Source: a virus. From it: a stretch of 47,328 nt of DNA. The notes beneath the pieces were generated by a model. That model did no database searches. It had not been told where the DNA came from and worked only from the letters and a program-made list of their open reading frames with translations. Positions 1 through 7,491 of the stretch are shown piece by piece. Both the position numbers and the translations under genes were made by a program. The stretch covers positions 1-47,328 of IMG/VR virus record IMGVR_UViG_3300043398_000223. One strand, given 5' to 3'. Position 1 is the first letter of the stretch. The number at the start of each line of letters is the position of its first letter.

Positions 1-100
1 GCCGGAGCCGGAGCCGTAGCCGTAGCCGGAGCCGGAGCCGGAGCCGTCGCCGGAGCCGGAGCCGTCGCCGTAGCCGTAGCCGGAGCCGGAGCCGGAGCCG
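1..100. repeat. GCCGNN hexamer tandem array (left end)
   Basis: Sixteen perfect-phase hexamers of the types GCCGGA, GCCGTA and GCCGTC, plus a partial unit. The same array reappears at the right end of the window (47294-47328), so the two ends almost certainly belong to one array split by assembly. On the minus strand the units read GGC-TCC, GGC-TAC and GGC-GAC, that is Gly-Ser, Gly-Tyr and Gly-Asp. Confidence 0.9.
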
Positions 101-111
101 ATCAGCCCCAC
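1..111 (-). CDS. Putative Gly-Ser/Tyr/Asp repeat protein, 5' part (runs off the window)
   Basis: On the minus strand a GTG at 111 opens a frame that overlaps the end of the DUF6948 gene by 10 nt. It continues as about 17 Gly-X dipeptides with X = Ser, Tyr or Asp. The frame is open to the window edge. If the genome is circular it rejoins the matching frame at 47328-47291, which ends in TGA. The function is unknown; low-complexity Gly/Ser/Tyr sequence is usually disordered. The start is uncertain because no clear Shine-Dalgarno is visible, and the repeat number is unresolved. Translation of this frame is an inference from in-phase Gly-X coding at both ends. Confidence 0.4.
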   Translation of the reverse strand, partial: MGLIGSGSGSGYGYGDGSGSGDGSGSGSGYGYGSGSG

Positions 112-410
112 GACGCGGCCTCGAAGTTGCGCACCGCTTCATCGGCGCACGGGATGATCTCGATGACGTTGAGTAGCGTGATGCTGTCGACGGCCTCGCT
201 CACGCGACTTCCGCTACCGACGCCGCGCTTGCTGATCTCGTGCAGCGTGTTGCGGCCCTGCCAACTCCAGACGCGCTTGGCGTCCGCGAGATCCAGCTCC
301 GTCCCGCGTCGCGCTGCCAGTGTGCCGTAGTGCACGCCCGCGCTTTGGGTGCGCACGATCACGCGCTGGGCCTTGCTCTTGCGCGTTGCCTTCTTTGCCT
401 TCGTTGCCAT
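102..410 (-). CDS. DUF6948-like phage protein
   Basis: 102 aa. After a Lys-rich leader (residues 1-15), the protein shows the pattern I associate with the DUF6948 family of phage proteins: QRVIVRTQSAGVHYGTL near residue 15, a WSW motif around residue 48, and IEIIP near the C-terminus. The family function is unknown. The ATG is preceded by AGGAG at good spacing. It is the last well-supported gene of the leftward recombination operon before the hexamer array, 33 nt downstream of the helicase gene. Confidence 0.75.
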   Translation of the reverse strand: MATKAKKATRKSKAQRVIVRTQSAGVHYGTLAARRGTELDLADAKRVWSWQGRNTLHEISKRGVGSGSRVSEAVDSITLLNVIEIIPCADEAVRNFEAASWG

Positions 411-443
411 TCGTCGCTCCTAACTGTGAGTTGTTGCGCCGCC

Positions 444-2093
444 CTAGCGGCCGTACGGTGTCGCCACGCTTGCGGTGTGCTCGCGCGGCTTGTGCCCAAC
501 TACGTCGGCCACTAGACGCCTAACGCTCTCCGAGTTGATATGCCTTGACGCATGAATTACGTCAATAGCTTTGCTAGCAGTCTCGAAGCGAATGTTTGTA
601 GCCGTTACGCCAAACTCGTGAAGCTTCTTGAGTTGCTTGTACGAGGCGAGGCCAAGCTTTCTGCGTTGCGCCACGGAGCGCATCACCTTCACCGCTTGGA
701 TGTGCGTTATCAGCTTGAGCTCAGAATGGTCGAGGCCGATTCGCTTCAGGGCTTCCATCATCTGCGGCGACGGCTTGCGCACGTCCTTTCCGTCAAACTT
801 AGAGCCGCTCTCTTGGCGAAGCCTGAAAGGGTCGAACATCTCGGTGCGTGACTTCACTTTTACGGCAATGGCCGCTTGCTGGGCAGCTCGGAGCTCGGCT
901 CGCGCCTCCTCAAGAGAACGCATCGGGTCTGGGTTCTTTTTCTTCTTCGCAAGTGCGCGCTCGTCGTCGGTGTATTTGCCGCCAAGTACGTCCTCGACGC
1001 TTACGAGGCTGTGTTTCCCGGAGTTGCCAACGAAGTCTAAGATCGTGAGCTGAGGCTTTCGGCTCGAGGCGATGGCGAGCTGCCGGGCAAAGGCGAGATC
1101 GGCCCCACCCATCGCGTCCACTGTACCAGGTAGTACGCGCGTTCCGCGGCCTCCCATTTGCATGTACAGAGAAAGCGATAGGGTTGGGCGTCCCATCACC
1201 ACGAGGTCGATGTCTGGAACATCGAAACCTTCGGTAGCGATCGCGCAGTTGCAGAAAAACTGCACCTTGCCGCTCTTGAAGTCGCCCACAAACTTTTCTC
1301 GAATGGCGGCCGGTGTCTCGCCGTCGACACACACGGCAGATCCTGGGCTCATCTCATTGAGAATGTTCGCCGCGAGTTGGGCCGATTTTACCCCAGGGAA
1401 AAAGAAGATGCCGCGGGCTAGCGGGTACAGATCGACGGTCTTGGAAACCATCGCTCCGGTCGCCTTCACGATCGCATCGTCCAGATCGCCGGCAGCGAGC
1501 TCGCCGTTCTTCGACGACACGTCGGAGATGTCGATTTCGTCCAGGTGCTCACGGTGGCCATGGATGGGAACGAGGTAGCCAGCTTCGATCGCGTCAACGA
1601 TGTCGAGCTGATAGGCCACGCTCTCGAAGATTCGGCCCATGGCCTTCCCGTCACCACGCACCGGGGTAGCCGTCACGCCTAGAAGCTTTGCGGAAGTGAA
1701 GTATTCGATCACCTTCCGGTAGGTCTTGCTGATGTAGTGGTGCGCCTCGTCGGCGATGATCAGAGAGAAGTGCGACGGGTCGAAGCGCTTGAGACGCGAC
1801 TCGCGCGTGAGCGTTTGCACGCTGGCAACCACGAGGCGAGCGGTCATTGCCCGAAAGCCGGCCTGCTCCACGTCGACCCATTCGCCCGTCATTTCCTCGA
1901 GCTTCTCCCGAGCCTGAGAGACGAGCTCCGTTCGGTGAGCAAGCACAAGCACGTTGCCAGGCCACAGCTTCGCTATCTCGGAGAAGCACACCGTCTTCCC
2001 GGTGCCGGTCGGCAGCACGAGGAGCGTAGACTTCCGCGTCTGCAACTCGCGGAACACGGCATCAACGGCCTCTTGCTGGTAGTACCGAAGCAC
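444..2093 (-). CDS. Superfamily 2 DEAD/DEAH-box helicase
   Basis: 549 aa, GTG start, 3 nt after the preceding gene. The SF2 helicase motifs are complete: an N-terminal Q-like LRYYQQEAV, Walker A PTGTGKT (28-34), DEAH (115-118), TATP motif III (141-144), and motif VI QMGGRGTR (312-319) in the second RecA domain. The protein resembles phage and Rad25/UvsW-like DNA helicases that branch-migrate or unwind recombination and replication intermediates. Its place behind the ERF annealase, nuclease and ParB-like genes supports a role in recombination-dependent replication. The C-terminal 130 residues are not assigned. Confidence 0.93.
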   Translation of the reverse strand: MLRYYQQEAVDAVFRELQTRKSTLLVLPTGTGKTVCFSEIAKLWPGNVLVLAHRTELVSQAREKLEEMTGEWVDVEQAGFRAMTARLVVASVQTLTRESRLKRFDPSHFSLIIADEAHHYISKTYRKVIEYFTSAKLLGVTATPVRGDGKAMGRIFESVAYQLDIVDAIEAGYLVPIHGHREHLDEIDISDVSSKNGELAAGDLDDAIVKATGAMVSKTVDLYPLARGIFFFPGVKSAQLAANILNEMSPGSAVCVDGETPAAIREKFVGDFKSGKVQFFCNCAIATEGFDVPDIDLVVMGRPTLSLSLYMQMGGRGTRVLPGTVDAMGGADLAFARQLAIASSRKPQLTILDFVGNSGKHSLVSVEDVLGGKYTDDERALAKKKKNPDPMRSLEEARAELRAAQQAAIAVKVKSRTEMFDPFRLRQESGSKFDGKDVRKPSPQMMEALKRIGLDHSELKLITHIQAVKVMRSVAQRRKLGLASYKQLKKLHEFGVTATNIRFETASKAIDVIHASRHINSESVRRLVADVVGHKPREHTASVATPYGR

Positions 2094-2096
2094 CGA

Positions 2097-2369
2097 TCAG
2101 CTACCACGCAGTCGGCGACGCGCAGCGATGGGCGCAGCCTCAGCATAGATGATGGCTGCTCGTAGACGTTGCAGCGGCGTGTCTCCGATCCTGATTCGAC
2201 CGAAGAGATCGATCGCGTGCTTCGCAACCGGAGCCGAGCTGCAAAGGTGCTTCTGAACGGCAAGCCTCCCGCGTGGACCGGGGATGGCAATGGCGATAGC
2301 GAACCCGTCGCGCCAGACACGCGTGCCCTCTTGGCGAAACTCGGCTTCGATCTTGTGAACCAGATTCAT
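2097..2369 (-). CDS. Small hypothetical protein in recombination operon
   Basis: 90 aa. The ATG at 2369 overlaps the TGA of the ParB-like gene as ATGA, which fixes the start; a longer in-frame reading is only an antisense extension across that gene. The protein is basic with a hydrophobic strand pattern (FAIAIAIPGPRGRLAV) and an Arg-rich C-terminus. No family was recognised. Coupling suggests an accessory role in the nuclease, ParB and helicase unit. Confidence 0.75.
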   Translation of the reverse strand: MNLVHKIEAEFRQEGTRVWRDGFAIAIAIPGPRGRLAVQKHLCSSAPVAKHAIDLFGRIRIGDTPLQRLRAAIIYAEAAPIAARRRLRGS

Positions 2370-3304
2370 CGCGTGACCTCCAGTGATTTGCTTTCCTCGT
2401 GCTCGGCCAGAACCTGCGCAACGCTGCGAAGCTCGTCGCCCACCATTGCGACCGTCGCGTTTTGGAGCTCGCTCGGCACTTCGATCGAGCCGATCCATCC
2501 GAGGTGGTAGCACTTGCCGCACTTCTCTTGGGCGCCTGGCAAGCCCTTGCACCACGCGCAGATCCCGCGCGGCGAGTGTTTGCGTATGATAGACCCAGCA
2601 AGCTCGAGAGAGTCTCGAATGCGACGCAGAACACCGGGCGGATAAAGACCATCCGCTTCGCGCTCGAGCTTCGTCAGCTCCTTCAGCGCTTCGTTGCACC
2701 GCGTGGCCGCTAGATGGCTCCGAAGCTCGATGTTGGCAAACGTCGCCAGGGCGGGGCTGCCGGTGAGCAAGCCGTAATGCTCGAAGCCGGGGGCTTTGCG
2801 CTGAGATGTGGCCCCCTTCTTCACGAAGCTTTCCGCCTTGTAGATGGTCGGCAGCTTGATCCCGAGCGCGTCGGCGGCCATCAAACGAGCTCGCCCTCGG
2901 GCGGTGACGGGGCGACCCACCATGTTGTCGAACGCCTGCGGGGTCCAAGGCATGTACTCCGCCTCGGGCTGGTAGAGGTCCACCAGCTTCGCGATCGCCC
3001 CATACCAGGCATCCTTGTCCTTGCGGTGTCTCGCCTCGAATGCCTTGTCCACGAGCTGCAAGCGCTCGAGCTCATGCTCTTGGCACTCGACGACCTTTGC
3101 CATGATGGCGCGTTGGTTCATGCGGACGGCGGCAGCCACGAGGCGCCGACCCATCACGAGCGTGAGCGGTTTGCCCTTCTCGATGAAGCGGAAGATCGGC
3201 TCCTCGATCGGATCGACCGTGGGGAGGTCTTTCGGATCGATGTCCGAAAGGTCGCCATAGTCGACCCGATCAAGAGGAACCTCAGTCAAGCGGATCACCT
3301 TCAC
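2366..3304 (-). CDS. ParB-like domain protein with zinc ribbon
   Basis: 312 aa from GTG 3304, which overlaps the upstream TGA as GTGA; GTG 3322 is possible but overlaps more. The N-terminus has a ParB/sulfiredoxin-like core with GRRLVAAAV (about 52-60) after a FRFIEKGKPLTLV strand. The middle is helical and could be the HTH part of ParB. Near the C-terminus, CAWC and CGKC (about 249-265) form a rubredoxin-like zinc knuckle. ParB-fold phage proteins can bind or nick DNA. Its position between a recombination nuclease and a helicase suggests a DNA-processing role, but specificity cannot be told. Confidence 0.7.
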   Translation of the reverse strand: MKVIRLTEVPLDRVDYGDLSDIDPKDLPTVDPIEEPIFRFIEKGKPLTLVMGRRLVAAAVRMNQRAIMAKVVECQEHELERLQLVDKAFEARHRKDKDAWYGAIAKLVDLYQPEAEYMPWTPQAFDNMVGRPVTARGRARLMAADALGIKLPTIYKAESFVKKGATSQRKAPGFEHYGLLTGSPALATFANIELRSHLAATRCNEALKELTKLEREADGLYPPGVLRRIRDSLELAGSIIRKHSPRGICAWCKGLPGAQEKCGKCYHLGWIGSIEVPSELQNATVAMVGDELRSVAQVLAEHEESKSLEVTR

Positions 3305-4320
3305 GGGTTGACCCACTTCCACATGTCGTAGGGCGAGCCCTCGCGGATCAGGTTGGTCATACCGGCGGCCTCGAGGTCTTTCACCGACGGACCGCTACGC
3401 TTGCCCTTGCACTCGATGCGCCGATAAGCCTTGCCGCTCACCGAATCGATCAGCGGCTGCCGCGACGCAAACGCCTTGACGCGCTCCTTCAGTAGCTTCC
3501 CGATCTCGGTGTATGCGTCCGCGAGTTGCGCCGCTCGCAAGGCAGCGTCGGCCGTGGTGACCTCGTTGCCTTCCGTAAACTGCGCGAGCTCGGAGCCTGC
3601 GAGAGCTGCCGGGAGCAGATGGTGCTCGCAATGCATGCGCGACCAACACCCCATGCAATGCGCGCCCGTTGCGTGCTCAGTGTTCGTTGCGGCGTGCACG
3701 AGGCGCTGGTAGACGATCAGCCCTTCGGCGGACAGAAGATCGACGTATTGCCCCACGTCCCACGTACCTTCAACGGCTGCCCAGATTGCCGGGACGTACC
3801 CATCGCATTGATGCAGCAGCGCGTAGGCCGTTCCGTAAAAGGCGAGCTGCAACGTCTTTGGGCCGTCCGAGGTCGTGTATTCGGAGCGCTTGATGTCGCC
3901 CACGAATGCGATGCGGATGCCGTTGTCGAGCTCGATCACCTTGGCCATGTCGAGGTGACCGATCGAAAGCGCGTCGGGGTCTTCGTCCTCCTTGGGGATG
4001 TAGCCACCGCCGCAACGATCGAGCGCGATTCGAAGCTCGTGTTCCATGTCCGCATAGCGGAGTTTGACACCCTGCCACTCGAGATCAGCCACGGGGTACC
4101 ATTCCGCGACTTCTTCGAGCTCTTCGGCCGTGAGCATGGCCCGGAGCGTTTCCGAGGGTGCGCCAGATTGGATCGCGTGGAAGTAGGAGCCTTGCAACGC
4201 ACTTCGACCGCTCGCGTTGTAGCGCTTGCTGAGCTGCGGCGAGTATCCGCAAAACTCCGCGATGCCGAGGGAGCTCGCCCGGTTCTGCGCGAGTACCGGC
4301 AGCTTGATCCGCTCGTTCAC
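3301..4320 (-). CDS. PD-(D/E)XK nuclease with Cas4/RecB-like Fe-S cysteines
   Basis: 339 aa, GTG start overlapping the ERF gene stop as GTGA. The nuclease core is visible: E94, GHLDM with D124, GDIK with D142 and K144, and a Q motif LQLAFYG with Q158. Cys24 plus C222-x2-C225-x5-C231 matches the arrangement of one early and three late cysteines that hold a 4Fe-4S cluster in Cas4, AddB and related nucleases. With the adjacent ERF annealase it probably forms a two-component exonuclease/annealase system that resects double-strand ends for strand annealing. Confidence 0.85.
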   Translation of the reverse strand: MNERIKLPVLAQNRASSLGIAEFCGYSPQLSKRYNASGRSALQGSYFHAIQSGAPSETLRAMLTAEELEEVAEWYPVADLEWQGVKLRYADMEHELRIALDRCGGGYIPKEDEDPDALSIGHLDMAKVIELDNGIRIAFVGDIKRSEYTTSDGPKTLQLAFYGTAYALLHQCDGYVPAIWAAVEGTWDVGQYVDLLSAEGLIVYQRLVHAATNTEHATGAHCMGCWSRMHCEHHLLPAALAGSELAQFTEGNEVTTADAALRAAQLADAYTEIGKLLKERVKAFASRQPLIDSVSGKAYRRIECKGKRSGPSVKDLEAAGMTNLIREGSPYDMWKWVNP

Positions 4321-5324
4321 GGCTGCTCACCAGCGACGACTGCGGGCATCGTGGTGCGAAGCTTCTCGAGCCACTTCTCAGCCGTGATGTAGGTCAGATT
4401 TGCCGCGGGAATGCCGCAGGTCTGCATGAGGTGCCCCACGAGCTGAGGCTGCGTCCAACCCAGGCGCCGGCCGTGGTTGCGGATCTCGGAGCTCTGCTCT
4501 GCCGACACCTTCTCGATCTCGACGACTCGAGCCGGCGGGGGCGTGCTCTTGGGCGTCTCTTGGGTCGGAGGCGTGGGCGCCGGTTGAGCGGCTGTCGGCT
4601 GAGGCGCGGGGGACGTAGGCTGTTGCGGGGTAGCGGGGGCCTCAGCTCGAGGCGCCGGAGCGGCCGACGTTGCCGCGGGCTTGGGAGCTCGGCCGGCCGG
4701 CTTGGGCTCGCGTTGCCGCGGGCCAGCGTCGGCGCCCGCCTCTTCGGGGCGCGTGGGCATGTCATCGGCGTCGGCGTCGGCGGCCACGTCGAGCATGGCA
4801 CCCTCGGAGTAGCGACGCCGGTACGTGAGCTGTGCGCCGAAATCCTTGATGTCGTGGCCACGCAGGAACGTGGAACGCGAGATCAACATGCCGCCCGACT
4901 TGTGCGCGAGCACGGTGTACAGCACAGCATCGTTCTGCCGCTCGGAATAGGGCTGAAGGATGGCCAATCCGTGGCGCACGAGGCATGGGCGCGTTGCGGC
5001 GTGGATCGTCTCGAGCGGCGCATAGTCGAATGAGTAGTTACCCTTTGCGCTCTGGATCTTGACCGTTCGAGTCTTCGGGATGGCCGGAAACTCGCCTTGT
5101 GCGAGACAGAATGCGGCCATGAGCTCGACAATCTGGCCCGGATGCCCCACGAACGACACGTCCGCATCGGGCATCGCGAACGTGGGCAGGTCGGGCACGG
5201 CGCCCGAAGTGAAGCCGTGGCGGTTCCAGGGGTTACCGCCGGCAGGCTCGGGCGGAGGCGTGGGATCGTGGAGCTCGACGGCTTCCGTTGCGATCTCTTC
5301 GTCAGTCATGATCTCGTTTGCCAT
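4317..5324 (-). CDS. erf: ERF-family single-strand annealing protein
   Basis: 335 aa. Residues about 65-190 carry the ERF signature: YAPLETIHAATRPCLVRHGL, then HKSGG, then GAQLTYRRRYSEGAMLDVAA ending in an acidic DADADD stretch. ERF (P22 type) anneals complementary single strands and promotes recombination and circularisation. A Pro/Ala/Gln-rich linker (190-270) leads to a separate C-terminal helical domain, unusually long for an SSAP. It is the first gene of the leftward operon, behind a promoter-like element at 5391-5362, and its partner nuclease follows with a GTGA overlap. Confidence 0.9.
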   Translation of the reverse strand: MANEIMTDEEIATEAVELHDPTPPPEPAGGNPWNRHGFTSGAVPDLPTFAMPDADVSFVGHPGQIVELMAAFCLAQGEFPAIPKTRTVKIQSAKGNYSFDYAPLETIHAATRPCLVRHGLAILQPYSERQNDAVLYTVLAHKSGGMLISRSTFLRGHDIKDFGAQLTYRRRYSEGAMLDVAADADADDMPTRPEEAGADAGPRQREPKPAGRAPKPAATSAAPAPRAEAPATPQQPTSPAPQPTAAQPAPTPPTQETPKSTPPPARVVEIEKVSAEQSSEIRNHGRRLGWTQPQLVGHLMQTCGIPAANLTYITAEKWLEKLRTTMPAVVAGEQP

Positions 5325-5361
5325 GTGGTCCCTTTCGTGCCGCGTGCGGCGTAGGTCTTTC

Positions 5362-5391
5362 GTTGTACCAATAGAGGTTATCTTACGTCAA
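5362..5391 (-). promoter_or_regulatory. Promoter-like TTGACGTAAGA element upstream of erf operon
   Basis: Reading leftward: TTGACG (5391-5386), an 18-nt spacer beginning TAAGA, then TACAAC (5367-5362). It lies 37 nt before the erf start. The same extended -35 recurs at 10453, 13048 and 13914. Confidence 0.65.
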
Positions 5392-5425
5392 TGACTTTTG
5401 CGAAAAACTGGCGTAACTTGCACCC

Positions 5426-5623
5426 ATGGCAAAGCAGAATGCATGGGTGCCCAAGGCTGCGATCGAGCAACGGCTATTGACTCAGATCGAGCGTGGCCAC
5501 GCCGCGGCGGCGAAGCGACAGCCCGATCTCAGTTTCAGCGCGTGGCAACGTCGGGCCTTACTCGAGCGTGCGAGCAAGGATCTGGGCGTTCCGGTTTCGA
5601 AGCTGCTAGCGGCGAAGGGCTAG
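5426..5623 (+). CDS. Small putative ribbon-helix-helix regulator
   Basis: 65 aa, basic, the only rightward gene among leftward ones here. Residues 33-60 contain a short strand-like LSFSAWQRRALLERASKDLGV segment. This resembles the strand and first helix of Arc/CopG-type DNA-binding proteins (S-x-S-x-W followed by a helix), but the match is by eye only. It is divergent from erf, with about 100 bp between them holding the TTGACGTAAGA element, so it is a candidate repressor of that promoter. Its stop shares a CTAG palindrome with the convergent gene. No strong Shine-Dalgarno is visible. Confidence 0.6.
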   Translation: MAKQNAWVPKAAIEQRLLTQIERGHAAAAKRQPDLSFSAWQRRALLERASKDLGVPVSKLLAAKG

Positions 5624-5802
5624 TCCTGCTCTGCGTCTAGCATCGCGTTCGCGATGCCTTCGGCGGTCGCGCACGGTTCGCACCATCGAGCACCGTCGTA
5701 GGTGCGCAGATCGTCTAGTTCGAAACGCTCGCCACACATGCAGCAGCGCGCGTGCGTCTCGACAGGATCGGGCGTTTCGTCACAGTCGCGGGCTCGGAAC
5801 AT
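5620..5802 (-). CDS. Small zinc-ribbon protein
   Basis: 60 aa from ATG 5802, chosen because GAGG sits 6 nt upstream and because the neighbouring gene ends at 5810; the 5832 ATG would overlap that gene in another frame. CCMCG and CEPC about 20 residues apart form a plausible four-Cys zinc ribbon in the middle. The N-terminus is acidic. It is the last gene of the 8.0-5.6 kb leftward operon. The function is unknown. Confidence 0.7.
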   Translation of the reverse strand: MFRARDCDETPDPVETHARCCMCGERFELDDLRTYDGARWCEPCATAEGIANAMLDAEQD

Positions 5803-5809
5803 AGCACCC

Positions 5810-5971
5810 TCACTTCTGCTCTGTGTAGCCATCGAAATACACGCCAGCCTTGCGCGTGTGCGGATCCTTGCAGTGGGCCTGCGCCATCGCGAGTGTTTGG
5901 TTCTTGCGAATGGTGCGACGACGCCCCGACAAGTAGAACCGGACGATCTTGTAGAGTGGTTCCGGGTTCAT
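5810..5971 (-). CDS. Small phage protein (YKIVRFY/QAHC type)
   Basis: 53 aa. The start ATG overlaps the upstream TGA as ATGA. The sequence has the pattern LYKIVRFYLSGRRRTI, AMAQAHCKDPHTRKAG, then a terminal DGYTEQK. I recognise this layout from many short uncharacterised phage and bacterial proteins. The function is unknown; the conserved AQAHC-x-DP and DGY segments suggest a small folded unit. Confidence 0.8.
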   Translation of the reverse strand: MNPEPLYKIVRFYLSGRRRTIRKNQTLAMAQAHCKDPHTRKAGVYFDGYTEQK

Positions 5972-6321
5972 TCGGGGATCTCCACGGCGCCGAGTTTGGC
6001 GATCTCACGAATGAGACGATCGAGGCTCCCGCAGTCCAGACGCCCCATGTCGAAATTGAGATACGCCAGCGCAGCCTGGAACATGTCGAGCGCGTGCTCG
6101 TGGAAGTATCCGTCCTCGCCGATCTTCACGTCGTCGTCGTGCGTGCCTGAGGCGTCCACGAGGGCTGCGAGCATGCGCACCATGTTCACCATAGCCCTTT
6201 CGCCCTTGCTCACTGGCACAACAAAGGCTTGTGCGTGCACGCTAGTCCAGTCGGTGTGGTTCCTGATAAGTTGGTTGGCGGTCATGTGTTGATCTACCAG
6301 TTGGCTTGCGGTCGGATTCAT
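5968..6321 (-). CDS. Hypothetical protein
   Basis: 117 aa, joined to both neighbours by ATGA overlaps (6318-6321 and 5968-5971). The N-terminal 30 residues are polar. The rest is helical, with an acidic DDDVKIGEDG loop and a C-terminal helix pattern RLIREIAKLGAVEIPE. No family was recognised. Confidence 0.75.
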   Translation of the reverse strand: MNPTASQLVDQHMTANQLIRNHTDWTSVHAQAFVVPVSKGERAMVNMVRMLAALVDASGTHDDDVKIGEDGYFHEHALDMFQAALAYLNFDMGRLDCGSLDRLIREIAKLGAVEIPE

Positions 6322-6572
6322 GGTTCGTACTCCGTTGATAGTTTGGTTAGCTCATACTCGAAAACGACTTCACGAGCGTTCGGGGAGCACCCTAGAACGA
6401 CGTGATAGCGACGGTCCTCGTGCGTGTACATGAGAGCCTCAAGACACGCTTCTTGCGGCACAGGTTTTCCCCATACCTTGCCTTCGCAGTGGCCGAATGC
6501 GTCGCACTGAAAGGCAACCTGGCGAACGTCCGAGGGGCCTCCGAATAGGAGGATTCCGAGTAGGGTGATCAT
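6318..6572 (-). CDS. Small, possibly exported Cys-containing protein
   Basis: 84 aa. A short hydrophobic N-terminus (ITLLGILLFGG) may be a signal or anchor, but it lacks the usual basic start. FQCDAFGHC, EACLEA and LGC then give four cysteines that could form disulfides if exported. ATGA overlap with the next gene. The function is unknown. Confidence 0.7.
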   Translation of the reverse strand: MITLLGILLFGGPSDVRQVAFQCDAFGHCEGKVWGKPVPQEACLEALMYTHEDRRYHVVLGCSPNAREVVFEYELTKLSTEYEP

Positions 6573-6757
6573 GTTGCGCTCCTAGCAGCCTTGCAGCGCG
6601 CTACGCATGATGCGCAGTGCATGGTCCTTGGCTCGCCACAACCCACGCACGAATCCCAACCGAGGATGCGTGCCACATCGGCTTTGATTTCGGCCTGCGT
6701 GGGTTCGCGGCCTAGCTTGTCGCGCAGTGCTTCATAGATGGTGGGTTTGCGGGTCAC
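6569..6757 (-). CDS. Small zinc-finger-like protein
   Basis: 62 aa from GTG 6757, which overlaps the upstream TGA as GTGA; the longer in-frame reading is antisense extension. The N-terminal helices (IYEALRDKLGREPTQAEIK) are followed by CVGC and CASC, a four-Cys knuckle typical of small zinc fingers. It could bind nucleic acid, but no family was recognised. Confidence 0.75.
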   Translation of the reverse strand: MTRKPTIYEALRDKLGREPTQAEIKADVARILGWDSCVGCGEPRTMHCASCVARCKAARSAT

Positions 6758-6948
6758 GTTGCAATCCTTTCCAAGGTTTCGCGAGCCTTGCGCGCTGCAT
6801 CCGCGAGATCGCAGCATTCGAGGCACGCCTCCGGGTCTTCGTAGTCCCAAGCCATACACACGGCGGCATGCGCACGCTTGGCTTGGATGGCGCGATCGAG
6901 TGCACGTTGTGCGTCGGACAGGCGCAGGCCGTAGGGTTTGGTGTGCAT
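6754..6948 (-). CDS. Small helical hypothetical protein
   Basis: 64 aa from ATG 6948, taken because the previous gene ends at 6953; the in-frame ATG 6996 would overlap that gene by 44 nt. Two helices flank a CLECC cluster around residue 45. GTGA overlap with the next gene. The function is unknown. Confidence 0.65.
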   Translation of the reverse strand: MHTKPYGLRLSDAQRALDRAIQAKRAHAAVCMAWDYEDPEACLECCDLADAARKARETLERIAT

Positions 6949-6952
6949 GATC

Positions 6953-7330
6953 TTATCCGTTGTCCGCGGGGTGCCAGTCGTGCGCGGGCGAGGCATTTTC
7001 GCAGTGCTTGCAACACATACTCAGGCACAGTTCGCCGCACCCGCGGCACGTGAGATCGGGCGCGTAGACAAGATCCCCAAGCCCAAACCAGTATCGCCCG
7101 ATGTAGTGACACAAGCTGACGGCGTTATCCGGAGTGAGTCCCGTGCGACACTCGATGTGGACTTCCCAGGGTCCATTGGATGGGCGAAACAGCCAGCCAT
7201 CTGGCAAGCTCTTAGTGCCTTTAAGGCGCTTGGCTCCGAATGCTTGCAAGGCAGGGCCATTGACGCGCACAAGATACAGACCTTGCGTCTGAGGGTGAGC
7301 GGCAATGTTAAATGGCTTGTGGGGATTCAT
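6953..7330 (-). CDS. Hypothetical protein with C-terminal Cys/His cluster
   Basis: 125 aa. ATG 7330 overlaps the upstream TGA as ATGA; longer in-frame readings are extensions through other genes. The N-terminal part looks like a small alpha/beta fold. The C-terminus has CRGCGELC, CCKHC and two late histidines, which could bind one or two zinc ions. No family was recognised. Confidence 0.75.
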   Translation of the reverse strand: MNPHKPFNIAAHPQTQGLYLVRVNGPALQAFGAKRLKGTKSLPDGWLFRPSNGPWEVHIECRTGLTPDNAVSLCHYIGRYWFGLGDLVYAPDLTCRGCGELCLSMCCKHCENASPAHDWHPADNG

Positions 7331-7491
7331 GGCCACACGTCCGTGCAAATGGTGAGGACTCCCGCAGGAGTCTGATAGGTACGTGAGCCGCGCTTGCGCG
7401 CGATGGTGGCGGTACGGGACCCGAAGATCGCTCGCACATCGGCGCAAACTTGCGCGCCGTCTAGGGCGTGCTGAATGAAAAGAACCTTCAC
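7327..7491 (-). CDS. Small basic hypothetical protein
   Basis: 54 aa from GTG 7491 (GTGA overlap upstream, ATGA overlap downstream). It has hydrophobic strands VKVLFIQH and VLTICTDVW around a basic middle (ATIARKRGSRTYQ). The function is unknown. Confidence 0.65.
   Translation of the reverse strand: MKVLFIQHALDGAQVCADVRAIFGSRTATIARKRGSRTYQTPAGVLTICTDVWP

Noticed and set aside
1-100. CRISPR array or telomere-like repeat
   Set aside because: The 6-bp units are contiguous with no spacers, and they stay in a Gly-X coding phase, so a coding microsatellite is more likely.
2097-2948. 283-codon leftward reading
   Set aside because: Its first two thirds lie out of frame over the ParB-like gene; only the last 90 codons after the ATGA overlap look like a gene.
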